Shown here piece after piece: positions 1 through 7,510 of a stretch of DNA of 14,374 nucleotides. The notes beneath the pieces are model-generated. The model ran no database searches. It saw only the letters and a program-made list of their open reading frames with translations, and had not been told where the DNA came from. The position numbers and the translations under genes are program-made. Source of the stretch: Ignavibacteriales bacterium. Lineage in GTDB: Bacteria; Bacteroidota; Ignavibacteria; UBA10030. Each line of letters starts with the position of its first letter. Within the stretch, counting starts at the first letter, position 1. The stretch lies in contig JACQPU010000205.1 in assembly GCA_016207365.1 (NCBI GenBank), forward strand, positions 1 to 14,374, written 5' to 3'.

Positions 1-46
1 ACTCCCTCCTCAAACAAACGGAAGCATTCGTACAACGGGATCATTG

Positions 47-874
47 ATGGCAGACTCAACACTGAAACGGCTTGAAGATCTCGTCGAGCAGGGAACCGAA
101 CTTGTGCCGCTCGGCGGATTCGACTTTTCGGGCTACAATGCGAGACTACAAAACAAGTACCTCGAATGGCGAAAGAACTGTCTTGAGATTCTGGAGCAGG
201 TCGGACCCATAGGTTTTTCCTGCAAGAACAAGATTCTCGGCGACGCAAACGGGGGATTCTTCTTTCAGGCATCGGCGCAGTTGATTCTGAATCAACTCAA
301 AGACATCCACGAGAAGATCAAAGCGTCCCCGGAGCTTGCAGCGAGCGCGGGAAGCGCTCAGCCAGTGACAGAGCAGAGGCCCTCGGGTGTAACCGTTACC
401 GAAGCAGGTGGCGCACGCGTTCTGAAGCCTCCTCCGAAACCTGCAGGAGCGCAAACGGCCCCAAAGGCCACTGCCGCGCCGGGCGCCGGGAAACGTGTCT
501 ATGTTGTCGGAGAAGAAACAGAGGCGCTAAGACAGCAACTCTCACAGTTTATCCAGGAGATCGGCCTTGAAGAAGTGGATCTGAATCGTGAGCACGGAAA
601 AATGCTGGCACTGGACAAGATTCAGCATGATGAAAGCATCAAGTGCGCTTTTTTCGTGTTCAATTCTGATGACCTGACATATGCGATGTTCGAGCTCGGC
701 CATTTTGTCGGGAAAATTGGCGCTGGCCGGGTTATTGTCCTCCATATGACGGATGTCGATTTTCCGAAAAATGTGCCGGGAGTGACGGTGAAGCCTATTG
801 TCGTGAAGCTCGAAGAGGCCAGTCTCAGCATCATGAAAGAACTTAAGTCCCTCGGATATCAGATTTCCCTCTAA
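47..874 (+). CDS. TIR-like nucleotide-binding domain protein with an uncharacterised N-terminal helical domain
   Basis: The protein has 275 residues in three parts. Residues 1-92 look mostly helical and I do not recognise them with confidence. Residues about 93-148 are a low-complexity Ala/Pro/Thr linker. Residues 149-275 match the predicted nucleotide-binding TIR-like family (the CAP12/Pycsar-effector type, PF10137 by memory): a first strand VYVVGEE, a helix, and the signature FELGHFVGKIG at 215-225, with Glu216 where the family has its conserved acid. Family members are NAD-hydrolysing or nucleotide-binding effectors in anti-phage systems. Here the usual His-Gly near the first strand is replaced by Gly-Glu-Glu, and the loop before FELG is short, so activity is uncertain. 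ATG at 47 is preferred to TTG at 44. mqnC starts 3 nt after the stop, so the two are probably co-transcribed. No cyclase or other defence partner is visible; the upstream neighbour is outside the window. Confidence 0.72.
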   Translation: MADSTLKRLEDLVEQGTELVPLGGFDFSGYNARLQNKYLEWRKNCLEILEQVGPIGFSCKNKILGDANGGFFFQASAQLILNQLKDIHEKIKASPELAASAGSAQPVTEQRPSGVTVTEAGGARVLKPPPKPAGAQTAPKATAAPGAGKRVYVVGEETEALRQQLSQFIQEIGLEEVDLNREHGKMLALDKIQHDESIKCAFFVFNSDDLTYAMFELGHFVGKIGAGRVIVLHMTDVDFPKNVPGVTVKPIVVKLEEASLSIMKELKSLGYQISL

Positions 875-877
875 CCC

Positions 878-1972
878 ATGACCGTCGATTCGATTATTCA
901 ATCGGCCCGCGCAGGACATCGTCTCAGTCGCGACGAAGGCCTGTTTCTCCTGCGCAACGCCGAGCTGCTCGACCTGGGCGGCCTTGCGAATGAGATCAGA
1001 TTCCGGAACCATCCGCGACCCCTTGTTACCTTCGTCGTGGATACGAATCCGAACTACACAAACATCTGCACGGTTGACTGCATCTTCTGCGCGTTCTACC
1101 GGCATCCCGGAGAAGAGGGCGAATATACCTACACGGTGGATCACATGATCCAAAAGTTCAAGGAGTCTGCCGCCAAGGGTGTCACCACGATTCTGCTCCA
1201 GGGCGGTGTCAATCCTGCCTTGCCGTTCGAGTACTATGAAGAACTCGTGAAGCGGACTGTGGCCGAGGTACCGCAGGTATATCCACATTTCTTTTCGACA
1301 TCCGAAATCATCGGTATGGCTCAGGTGTCGGGGTTGTCGACGCGTCAGGTTCTGGAACGACTCTGGAACGCCGGCCTGAGGTCAATTCCCGGCGGCGGTG
1401 CAGAAATCCTTTCGGATCGCGTGAAGAAGAAGATTAGCAGCAAGAAAGGAACTTCGGCGGACTGGTTGAATGTCATGAAGACCGCCCATGAGATTGGCTA
1501 TAAATCGACTGCGACGATGATGTACGGGCATCTCGAGACTGATGAGGACGTCGTCGAGCATCTTGAGCAGGTGAGGGTCTTGCAGGATTCCACGGGCGGA
1601 TTTACTGCTTTTATCCCGTGGTCATTCAAGCCCGGCAACACTCCGCTGGAGAAGATCATTCCGCACTATGCCACGCCCATCCGCTATCTGCAAATGATCG
1701 CATTCTCCCGGGTCTACCTGGATAATGTCCCGCATATCCAGGCGTCCTGGTTCTCAGAAGGAAAAAAGACCGGACAGATTGCATTGCATTTCGGGGCCGA
1801 TGATTTTGGAGGGACGCTGCTGGAGGAGAATGTGCACGCGGCCGCGAATTTTGTGAACAAGACAAACACTGCGGAATGCAAGGAACTGATTCGCGAGGCG
1901 GGTTTTGTCCCCGCTCAAAGGACTACGTTGTACGAGATTCTTGCGGTCGACGAGAGGGAGGCAGCGGCCTAG
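878..1972 (+). CDS. mqnC: Dehypoxanthine futalosine cyclase, menaquinone biosynthesis (futalosine pathway)
   Basis: This is a radical SAM enzyme of 364 residues, the usual length. It closes the spiro ring of dehypoxanthine futalosine to cyclic dehypoxanthine futalosine in the cytoplasm, the step before MqnD. The iron-sulfur motif CX3CX2C is at Cys64, Cys68 and Cys71 (CTVDCIFC), preceded by NPNYTNI and followed by FYR, as in MqnC. Further family marks are LLQGGVNP, the SIPGGGAEILSDRV stretch and FIPWSFKPGNTPL. ATG at 878 lies 3 nt after the stop of the TIR-like gene, and the protein begins with the expected N-terminus. The gene converges on the minus-strand operon holding mqnD and ubiE, with a 3-nt gap. 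MqnE is a paralogue, but the FIPWSFKPGNT region and overall pattern fit MqnC better. Confidence 0.94.
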   Translation: MTVDSIIQSARAGHRLSRDEGLFLLRNAELLDLGGLANEIRFRNHPRPLVTFVVDTNPNYTNICTVDCIFCAFYRHPGEEGEYTYTVDHMIQKFKESAAKGVTTILLQGGVNPALPFEYYEELVKRTVAEVPQVYPHFFSTSEIIGMAQVSGLSTRQVLERLWNAGLRSIPGGGAEILSDRVKKKISSKKGTSADWLNVMKTAHEIGYKSTATMMYGHLETDEDVVEHLEQVRVLQDSTGGFTAFIPWSFKPGNTPLEKIIPHYATPIRYLQMIAFSRVYLDNVPHIQASWFSEGKKTGQIALHFGADDFGGTLLEENVHAAANFVNKTNTAECKELIREAGFVPAQRTTLYEILAVDEREAAA

Positions 1973-1997
1973 CGGTCAGCCGCCGACTAGGGCGGCC
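1966..1997. terminator. Inverted repeat at the convergent mqnC/amidohydrolase junction (possible bidirectional terminator)
   Basis: GCGG (1972-1975) and CCGC (1980-1983) form a hairpin with loop TCAG. It is nested in CCTA (1968-1971)/TAGG (1988-1991), with GGCC at both ends (1966-1969 and 1994-1997). The structure spans the stop codons of both genes. No T-rich tract follows on either strand, so intrinsic termination is uncertain. Confidence 0.3.
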
Positions 1998-2896
1998 ATG
2001 TTGTCGTAGAAGATCTTCTTGATTTCGGGTGTTGGCACCCGCATTTCCTGGAGAAGCTTGAGCTGATTGTCCAGAATGTCGTAACGGTATCCCCGCGGCA
2101 TCATTCCGGAATCCGAACCGAAGAGGATCCGTCCCGCCCCAAAGATCTCTAACGCTTTCTGCATAACCCGTCTTAAGTCAGGTTTTTCCTGGTGCTCGGA
2201 CATCCATGAATTTGAACCCGCGGTGTCGACAAGCACGTTAGGGCATTGTTTGCCCACCTCCAGCATCTCGGTAAATTTTCCCGCGCCGAAATTCGGAATG
2301 ATCCACTTCACGTTTGGAAACTTCTTTGCAACCTGGATGAGAGTCTTGGGGTCGGAAAACGCGTCATTCGTCACCGTTGGCACGCCGGCAAATTCCCTCG
2401 GGCGGATGAGCAATTTGCCGAACTGCACGAAAACGCATCCCTTGACTTCCTGGACCAGATTGTAGAGCGGAAAGAGCCACTCATCCGCCACACCAATCTG
2501 ATACAGTGACGGGTAGAGGAAAATTCCGCGCAGTTTGTCCTGCTTTAGTCGCTTCTCCGCGTTCTCCATGAGTACGTTCGAGTTCGGATCGACCGTAAAG
2601 AATCCGGTGAAGCGCGCGGGAAAGGCCTGGACGGCCTTGACGACCGAGTCTTCATCGCCAGGAATGCTCCCGATAAGCACCATGCGTTCGATTTTCCACT
2701 TGTCAATGGCATCGACCCACCGCTTTGCAAGCTGAACAGGATCTTCACCCGGAATCTCGAGGTGTCCCTTCATCGCAATGTTGCGCAGCTCCGTGTTGAT
2801 ATCCGAGCGATTGGGCTTCTGCTTCACGAGAAACCGAAAATAGGCATTCGAGTAGAAATGCGTGTGAGCGTCGAAAATTTTGAAGAGTCCGATCAT
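1976..2896 (-). CDS. Amidohydrolase-fold (Amidohydro_2-like) protein in the menaquinone operon, with degenerate metal site
   Basis: The protein has 306 residues and looks like a TIM-barrel metal-dependent hydrolase of the Amidohydro_2 (PF04909) type. Seen: the N-terminal DAHTHF motif (His11, His13), strand motif GFFTVDPN (98-105), RILFGSDSG near residue 262 (Asp262), and a typical C-terminal IFYDNMAALVG. Family members usually carry two more metal-binding histidines, in IHxG and AHxGG contexts; here those places read FVQFG (Gln158) and IPNFG (Asn202). The metal centre is therefore incomplete or altered. ATG at 2896 follows the mqnD stop by 1 nt, so it is the third gene of the ubiE-mqnD operon. 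Known relatives include aromatic-acid decarboxylases and lactone hydrolases; a menaquinone-related role is inference only. It is much shorter than the usual aminofutalosine deaminase (MqnX), so I do not call it that. Confidence 0.75.
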   Translation of the reverse strand: MIGLFKIFDAHTHFYSNAYFRFLVKQKPNRSDINTELRNIAMKGHLEIPGEDPVQLAKRWVDAIDKWKIERMVLIGSIPGDEDSVVKAVQAFPARFTGFFTVDPNSNVLMENAEKRLKQDKLRGIFLYPSLYQIGVADEWLFPLYNLVQEVKGCVFVQFGKLLIRPREFAGVPTVTNDAFSDPKTLIQVAKKFPNVKWIIPNFGAGKFTEMLEVGKQCPNVLVDTAGSNSWMSEHQEKPDLRRVMQKALEIFGAGRILFGSDSGMMPRGYRYDILDNQLKLLQEMRVPTPEIKKIFYDNMAALVGG

Positions 2897-2897
2897 G

Positions 2898-3779
2898 TCA
2901 ATACAGGGTGATCTCGGGTGCGTTTGGGATAAGGCCTTTTTCCGCGGCGAGCCGGTACAGAAGCTCCAGGGCCTGACGGCCCTTGCTTCCCATGTCCACC
3001 GTCAACTCGCTGACATACATCTTTACGAATCTTTCTCCAAGGTCGCGGTTGATTCCCCGTCCGTACCGGAGCGCGTACGGAATCGCTTCATTCTGGTGCG
3101 TATAGCCATAATGGATGCTTTGCTTCAAACCTGAGGAAAGTCGCGAGGCAAGGTCTTGTCCAAGGTCCTTTCGCACAACATCGAGGCCAAGGGGCAGGGG
3201 AAGGCGGTAGGTTGATCCCCACAGCTCGCCAAAATCCAGGATCTTGTTGAAGCCGAGTTTTTGATACGTGATCTGACCTTCATGAATGATCACCCCCGCG
3301 TCAAATCCGCCGTTCTCGACAAGAGCCATGATCCGGTCGAACGGTGCGTCCTGTTGATCAATGCCATCAGTGAAGATTTTGAACAGAAGTGTCGCTGTGG
3401 TCAGTTTTCCTGGTGTCGCAACCCTTTTTCCCTGGAGTTCCTCCAGGGTCCGATACTTTTTCGATATTAAGACAGGCCCATACCCCTCGCCCATGCTGGC
3501 GCCTGTAGCCATGATCCAATAGCGATCAGCGACAAAGGCATATGCGTGGGCCGAGATCGCTGTGACTTCAAGTTCGCCCTTGAGAGCCCGTGCATTCAGG
3601 GATTGGATGTCTTCGAGGAGGTGCTCGATCGTTATCCCTTCAAGCTTCACTTTTCCGCTCGAAAGCCCATAAAACATAAATGCGTCATCCGGATCCGGGG
3701 AATGGCCGACACGGATCACCCGTTCGCGGGTTCCGGCATCGGGGGCGTGTTGCTGTGGCGGGCTACTTGAGAGCGTCAT
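2898..3779 (-). CDS. mqnD: 1,4-dihydroxy-6-naphthoate synthase (MqnD), menaquinone biosynthesis
   Basis: This periplasmic-binding-protein-fold enzyme cleaves cyclic dehypoxanthine futalosine to 1,4-dihydroxy-6-naphthoate in the cytoplasm. It has 293 residues from ATG 3779. Motifs in order: VGHSPDPDDAFMFYGL (the family SPCPNDTF motif, here with Asp for Cys), the SAHAYAF strand, GxGP (99-102), RVATPGKLTTA (119-129), and VIIHEGQ with His166, the proposed catalytic histidine. It has no signal peptide, unlike transport binding proteins of the same fold. A TTG at 3797 could add six residues, but ATG 3779 is preferred; either way the start lies inside the 3' end of ubiE (17-nt overlap from 3779), suggesting translational coupling. 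MqnA is the sister family, but the first motif and the IHEGQ motif favour MqnD. Confidence 0.9.
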   Translation of the reverse strand: MTLSSSPPQQHAPDAGTRERVIRVGHSPDPDDAFMFYGLSSGKVKLEGITIEHLLEDIQSLNARALKGELEVTAISAHAYAFVADRYWIMATGASMGEGYGPVLISKKYRTLEELQGKRVATPGKLTTATLLFKIFTDGIDQQDAPFDRIMALVENGGFDAGVIIHEGQITYQKLGFNKILDFGELWGSTYRLPLPLGLDVVRKDLGQDLASRLSSGLKQSIHYGYTHQNEAIPYALRYGRGINRDLGERFVKMYVSELTVDMGSKGRQALELLYRLAAEKGLIPNAPEITLY

Positions 3780-4536
3780 AAGCTGTTGCAATACCAAATG
3801 TCATTGAAAGCCTGCGGGTTGATCGAAATCCCGCTTTTCGGAGGCATTCCAGAAAATCTTCACCGTCAGGAAATTCGCCAATGGTCGATGGCAGATAGCG
3901 ATAGGCTTCCGGATCCCGCGAGATTAATCCACCAAGCGCGGGAAGAAGTGTCTGGGAATAGGCGTTGTAAAGTTGCTTAACTGGAAAAGCGTGAGGATGC
4001 GAAAACTCAAGGATCAATACTGCACCGCCGGGCCGTAGAACGCGCCGCATTTCGAGGAGACCTGTATCTAAATCGGAAAAATTCCTTACGCCGAAGGCCG
4101 AAAGTACCGCATCGAAGGAATCTTCCGGGAAGGGGAGCTTCTCTGCCGTGCCTTCGCGGAAACTCACAATGTGCCCCAGTTTTTTTCGCTCTGCCTTTTC
4201 CCTCCCCAGGGCGAGCATGTTTTCAGCAACGTCCATGCCGACGACACGCTTTGGTGACAGCGAACGAGCCGCCTCAAAGGCAAAATCCCCCGTCCCTGTT
4301 GCAACATCCAGAATATCCGACGGCTGAAGGAAACGTAAGCGACGGATCGCTCTCTTTCGCCACCAGATATCAATGCCGGAGCTCAGCAGATGGTTTAACA
4401 GATCATAGCGCGGAGCAATCCGGTTGAAAAGCGACCGGACATAGGCCGGTTCATACGTGTTTCGGGTGGCCGGACCCCTTTCTGCCGGCTGGGAGAATTC
4501 GAACGATTCGATTAAGGGCACTGGTTGGCGTTGCAC
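3763..4536 (-). CDS. ubiE: Demethylmenaquinone methyltransferase (UbiE/MenG family)
   Basis: This class I SAM-dependent methyltransferase of 257 residues puts the final methyl on the quinone ring of demethylmenaquinone. It has the UbiE signature start LFNRIAPRYDLLNHLLS (36-52), SAM motif I ILDVATGTGDF (75-85), GMDVAENML after strand 2, the FGVRNFSD motif, LRPGGAVLILEFSHP, and the C-terminal YRYLPSTIGEFPDG stretch. About 25-30 residues precede the conserved core, a little longer than in short homologues. The start is GTG at 4536, with AGGA close upstream. It is the first gene of a minus-strand operon with mqnD and the amidohydrolase. With futalosine-pathway genes around it, menaquinone rather than ubiquinone is the product, so menG or mqnG would be equally good names. 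Confidence 0.93.
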   Translation of the reverse strand: MQRQPVPLIESFEFSQPAERGPATRNTYEPAYVRSLFNRIAPRYDLLNHLLSSGIDIWWRKRAIRRLRFLQPSDILDVATGTGDFAFEAARSLSPKRVVGMDVAENMLALGREKAERKKLGHIVSFREGTAEKLPFPEDSFDAVLSAFGVRNFSDLDTGLLEMRRVLRPGGAVLILEFSHPHAFPVKQLYNAYSQTLLPALGGLISRDPEAYRYLPSTIGEFPDGEDFLECLRKAGFRSTRRLSMTFGIATAYDALK

Positions 4537-4580
4537 GTTCCTGCTGATGGACTGCGGTTCCTGACGTTCGGGTGAATCGC

Positions 4581-4609
4581 AATATACGGATCATCACACA
4601 GAATTCCAA
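4581..4609 (-). promoter_or_regulatory. Candidate sigma-70-type promoter for the ubiE-mqnD-amidohydrolase operon
   Basis: On the minus strand TTGGAA (4609-4604) is followed by a 17-bp spacer and TATATT (4586-4581), then G. Transcription would start near 4574, giving a leader of about 38 nt to the GTG at 4536. It has the same -10 sequence and spacing as the candidate before the PorD-like gene. Confidence 0.5.
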
Positions 4610-4646
4610 CGGAAAAAGTAACGCCGGAGCTTGCGATGGCTGCGGT

Positions 4647-4675
4647 TTGATTTTCAGATATCCAAACGCTACTTT
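4647..4675 (+). promoter_or_regulatory. Candidate promoter for the lipoprotein-TonB receptor pair
   Basis: TTGATT (4647-4652), a 17-bp spacer and TACTTT (4670-4675) lie just before the lipoprotein gene. Transcription would begin near 4682, leaving a leader of only about 9 nt before ATG 4691. This argues against translation starts further upstream such as TTG 4631. The region 4537-4690 holds this promoter and the divergent one, and nothing else I can recognise. Confidence 0.42.
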
Positions 4676-4690
4676 TTGCTCGAGCCATTG

Positions 4691-5185
4691 ATGAAACGCC
4701 TCCTTCTCTGCAGCACCCTCATTGTTCTCTCAGCTTCCTGTGATGGCGGTCTGACCCTTCCGCCGCTCATCGAGCCAGCGCTGGAAGGGACAATCGCGGT
4801 TGTAAGTCCGTGGCCGCCACAGGACAGTGTCAAGAACCTTTGGCTGTTCGCCTCGCAGATCTATCCCGTTGATTCTTCGAACATCTTCGTGGGCATCCTG
4901 GAGGGGAGCATCATCATCTATCCCGGCCTTTCCCTCGATTCTTCGCTTGCGTATAATGTCAATACGCAGCCGTTTCATGCAAAAGTCCCTCCCTCGACGT
5001 ACTATTACATTGGAATTCTGGCGCGACACGGGGACCTGCCCTTTGATCCAGACAGCTATCGGGTCGTTGGCGTTTTGGAGGACACAACCATGCAGCCAAG
5101 GACGGTCGTTGTGAGGGACTATGAGGTCGTTAGTGGCCTGACGATCGTCGTGGATTTCTATAATCTTCCGCCGCAGCCCTTTTGA
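4691..5185 (+). CDS. Small putative lipoprotein, partner of the downstream TonB-dependent receptor
   Basis: I do not recognise the family. The 164-residue product starts with a typical lipoprotein signal: Lys2-Arg3, a hydrophobic stretch to Leu13, then SAS before Cys17. The lipobox is slightly unusual because the -3 residue is Ser rather than Leu. The rest is rich in beta-strand patterns with aromatic and proline residues (for example STYYYIGILARHGDLP and VVVRDYEVVSGLTIVVDF), suggesting an Ig- or transthyretin-like sandwich. ATG 4691 is chosen because the signal peptide begins there and the candidate promoter lies just upstream. Its TGA overlaps the TTG start of the receptor by 4 nt, so the two are probably translationally coupled. 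A role as surface or periplasmic accessory to the receptor is inferred from context only. Confidence 0.7.
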   Translation: MKRLLLCSTLIVLSASCDGGLTLPPLIEPALEGTIAVVSPWPPQDSVKNLWLFASQIYPVDSSNIFVGILEGSIIIYPGLSLDSSLAYNVNTQPFHAKVPPSTYYYIGILARHGDLPFDPDSYRVVGVLEDTTMQPRTVVVRDYEVVSGLTIVVDFYNLPPQPF

Positions 5186-7413
5186 AATCGCTCCTCGTCA
5201 TAGCGCTTGGGGTCCTGATCGCAGTTCCTGTTATTCCGCAAATCCGCGACGGCCTGCTTGTGGGAATTGTAAGGGACGAAGAGACCGGAAAACCGCTGGA
5301 GGGAGCCAACATTGTCGTGCGGGGAACTCTTCTGGGTGCGGCATCGGGCCGGAACGGTGAATTCCGGATTCGCGGGCTGGGACAGCGAGCCTACACGATT
5401 GTTGTATCCATGGTGGGGTTTCGGCCCGCGGTCATCGAGAATGTCCATGCGTCAGGGCCTGAGCAGCCCATTCTTGAGGTTTCACTCAGGCCGACACTGA
5501 TCGTGACGGATCAGATTGTCGTAACGGCAAGCCGAAGGGAGCAGGAATTGAGGGAAGTTCCTGCAAGTCTCTCAGTTATTACGGCACGGGCGCTTGCCGA
5601 CCGGAACATCGTTACCATGGATGAGGCGATGAGATATATTCCCGGTGTGACGGTACTTCAGGATCAGATCAATATTCGCGGTTCGAGCGGGTACAGCCGC
5701 GGTGTTGGGAGCCGTGTTCTCCTCCTGCTGGATGGGCTTCCCTTTCTGACGGGCGATACGGGGGAAATCAACTGGGAGACTATTCCCGTCGGTGACGTGG
5801 AGCAGGTCGAAGTCATTAAAGGAGCCGGCTCGGCGCTCTATGGATCGAGTGCGCTCGGCGGAGTCATTAATGTGCTGACAAGAAATGCTCCCGACCACGC
5901 TGAGTTTCGGTTCCGTCTTTATTCTGGCCTGTATGACAAACCTCGTTTCAAGGAGTGGGATTGGTCGTCGCGCTCACGATTTCAAAGCGGTTTGATGATT
6001 GGTTACGCTGAAAGACTGGGACCGGCGAATGTTCTGCTAAGCGTTGGTCGCAGTGTTGATGAGAGCTACCGTGAAAATGACGCCCATCATCGGTGGACCG
6101 TATTTGCGAAGGCCCATACCGATCTCTCCGAAGCCCGGCGACTGTCCCTCACCTTCAATATGCTGAAGCGGACACATGGCAACTTCTTCTGGTGGAAAAG
6201 CCTTCGGGAAGCGACAATTCCAGCGGATCCTCAGAGAAACGGGACTGTGCAAAGTACGAGGGGGAATATTAGCGCCTCTTTCCGGGAAACGGTCTCTGAA
6301 CGATTCTTTTATGTTGTCAAGGGGATGTATTTCGGGAATTTCTGGCGCGATGACAGCGCGGGCCATGTAAACAATGTATCGGCATCTCACAGGGGACAGA
6401 CCGACGTACAATTTACCTACGCTACCGGCGAGGACCATCTCCTGACATTCGGCGTTGCAGGCAACGGCGATTATGTCGAATCCAATCTCTTTGGGAGGCA
6501 CAGGGGCTACGGCGTTGCGGTATATTTGCAGGACGAATGGGCCGTCGATCAATCCGCAACACTGACAACGGGAATCCGCTACGACCTCCAAAAGGCATCG
6601 ACGCTTTCAGCTGCGGGGAGGTTGAGTCCGAAAATCGGCATCAATGTTGCCGTTTCACAGTCGACAACGCTTCGCAGCTCGCTCGGGGCCGGGTTTCGGT
6701 ATCCTTCCATTGGGGAATTGTTTGTCTCGAGCGCCGCCAATGTCAGTCAGCTCATCATTTTGCCGAATCTGAACCTGAAACCGGAAACCAGTCTCACAGG
6801 CGAGGTTGGCGTCTTCTCAAAAGTCTCAGACGATCTGAGTTTCGATGTGGCAGCATTCTGGAATGAGCTGGCTAACCTGATCGAGCCGCGCGTGTTTATT
6901 AAGTCGATACGCGTGTCCCCATCGGACACGGCCGAAAGCAATCGTGCCGTCGTCGAATTCGAGAACATCACGCGTGCAAGAATCGTTGGGGCCGAGGTTG
7001 GATTACGGGTTTCCTGGTTCGAGAGGCTCCTGGCCACCGATATCGGTTACACAGCCCTGTGGCCCGAGGATGTGGGACAGGGGACGATTCTGAAATTTCG
7101 TGCGCGGCATACGCTCCACACGTCAACGGCCCTTACATGGGGAGAGTTGCGTGCCTCTGTCGATTACCGCTTCATCAGTCGCGTGGATCGCGTTGACGAT
7201 CAGTTGATAGTGCTTGCGCCGATTACGCACGGTCAATCAAGAGTGCCAATTCATGTCCTGGATCTTCGCGGCTCGTACGCTCTCTCAACCCTGGGGCTTC
7301 CGCTTCGCATCGGTCTAAACGTCACCAATGTGCTGAATTACCACTACGTGGAACTTGTTGGTAACCTTGCTCCGCCGCGCATGTACTCGCTTGTCCTCGA
7401 AGGAGCCTTGTAA
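5182..7413 (+). CDS. TonB-dependent outer-membrane receptor with carboxypeptidase-regulatory-like N-terminal domain
   Basis: The protein has 743 residues. A signal peptide (about 1-20) is followed by a CarboxypepD_reg-like beta-sandwich (about 24-104: VGIVRDEETGKPLEGANI, then NGEFRIRGL). The plug domain covers about 111-235, with VVTASR, VTVLQDQINIRGSSGYSRG, LLLDGLPF and IEVIKG-type residues (VEVIKGAGSALYGSSALGG). A long beta-barrel runs to a C-terminus ending in Leu, with GLNVTNVLNYHYVE just before it as is common. Such receptors take up siderophores, cobalamin, haem or oligosaccharides using TonB/ExbBD energy; the substrate cannot be told from sequence. No SusD-like gene follows, so a glycan system is less likely. 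The start is TTG 5182, inside the end of the lipoprotein gene, because it gives a proper signal peptide. Confidence 0.93.
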   Translation: MKSLLVIALGVLIAVPVIPQIRDGLLVGIVRDEETGKPLEGANIVVRGTLLGAASGRNGEFRIRGLGQRAYTIVVSMVGFRPAVIENVHASGPEQPILEVSLRPTLIVTDQIVVTASRREQELREVPASLSVITARALADRNIVTMDEAMRYIPGVTVLQDQINIRGSSGYSRGVGSRVLLLLDGLPFLTGDTGEINWETIPVGDVEQVEVIKGAGSALYGSSALGGVINVLTRNAPDHAEFRFRLYSGLYDKPRFKEWDWSSRSRFQSGLMIGYAERLGPANVLLSVGRSVDESYRENDAHHRWTVFAKAHTDLSEARRLSLTFNMLKRTHGNFFWWKSLREATIPADPQRNGTVQSTRGNISASFRETVSERFFYVVKGMYFGNFWRDDSAGHVNNVSASHRGQTDVQFTYATGEDHLLTFGVAGNGDYVESNLFGRHRGYGVAVYLQDEWAVDQSATLTTGIRYDLQKASTLSAAGRLSPKIGINVAVSQSTTLRSSLGAGFRYPSIGELFVSSAANVSQLIILPNLNLKPETSLTGEVGVFSKVSDDLSFDVAAFWNELANLIEPRVFIKSIRVSPSDTAESNRAVVEFENITRARIVGAEVGLRVSWFERLLATDIGYTALWPEDVGQGTILKFRARHTLHTSTALTWGELRASVDYRFISRVDRVDDQLIVLAPITHGQSRVPIHVLDLRGSYALSTLGLPLRIGLNVTNVLNYHYVELVGNLAPPRMYSLVLEGAL

Positions 7414-7462
7414 CTCTCTTCTGCCACTCGCCGTCGCGGTTTCTGATGCAGCTTCACCGTTC

Positions 7463-7491
7463 TTGAATCCAAGAAAACATTGACGTACTTT
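7463..7491 (+). promoter_or_regulatory. Candidate promoter for the tatD-sdaAB-sdaAA-HEAT/cyclophilin operon
   Basis: TTGAAT (7463-7468), a 17-bp spacer and TACTTT (7486-7491) followed by G lie in the 97-nt gap after the TonB receptor gene. Transcription would start near 7498, so the TTG at 7490 cannot be the tatD start from this promoter, while ATG 7511 or 7529 could be. I see no terminator hairpin in 7414-7460. Confidence 0.42.
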
Positions 7492-7510
7492 GATTTCATG
7501 GTTGCCACTA

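Noticed and set aside
542..1288. 248-codon minus-strand frame antisense to the TIR-like gene and mqnC
   Set aside because: It lies opposite two well-supported genes, with no recognisable motif and composition expected of a shadow.
2246..2509. Plus-strand small frame inside the amidohydrolase gene
   Set aside because: Shadow of the minus-strand gene, without motif or ribosome binding site.
2898..3779. Reading mqnD as a transporter substrate-binding protein
   Set aside because: The fold is shared, but there is no signal peptide, no transporter gene nearby, and IHEGQ plus the first motif fit MqnD.
4631..4690. Upstream TTG start adding 20 residues to the lipoprotein
   Set aside because: It would precede the candidate promoter and put residues before a clean lipoprotein signal peptide beginning at ATG 4691.
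6912..6930. Perfect 7-bp hairpin with 5-nt loop (CGTGTCC/GGACACG)
   Set aside because: It lies well inside the TonB receptor frame and encodes a normal loop; no T-tract or gene border, so probably chance.
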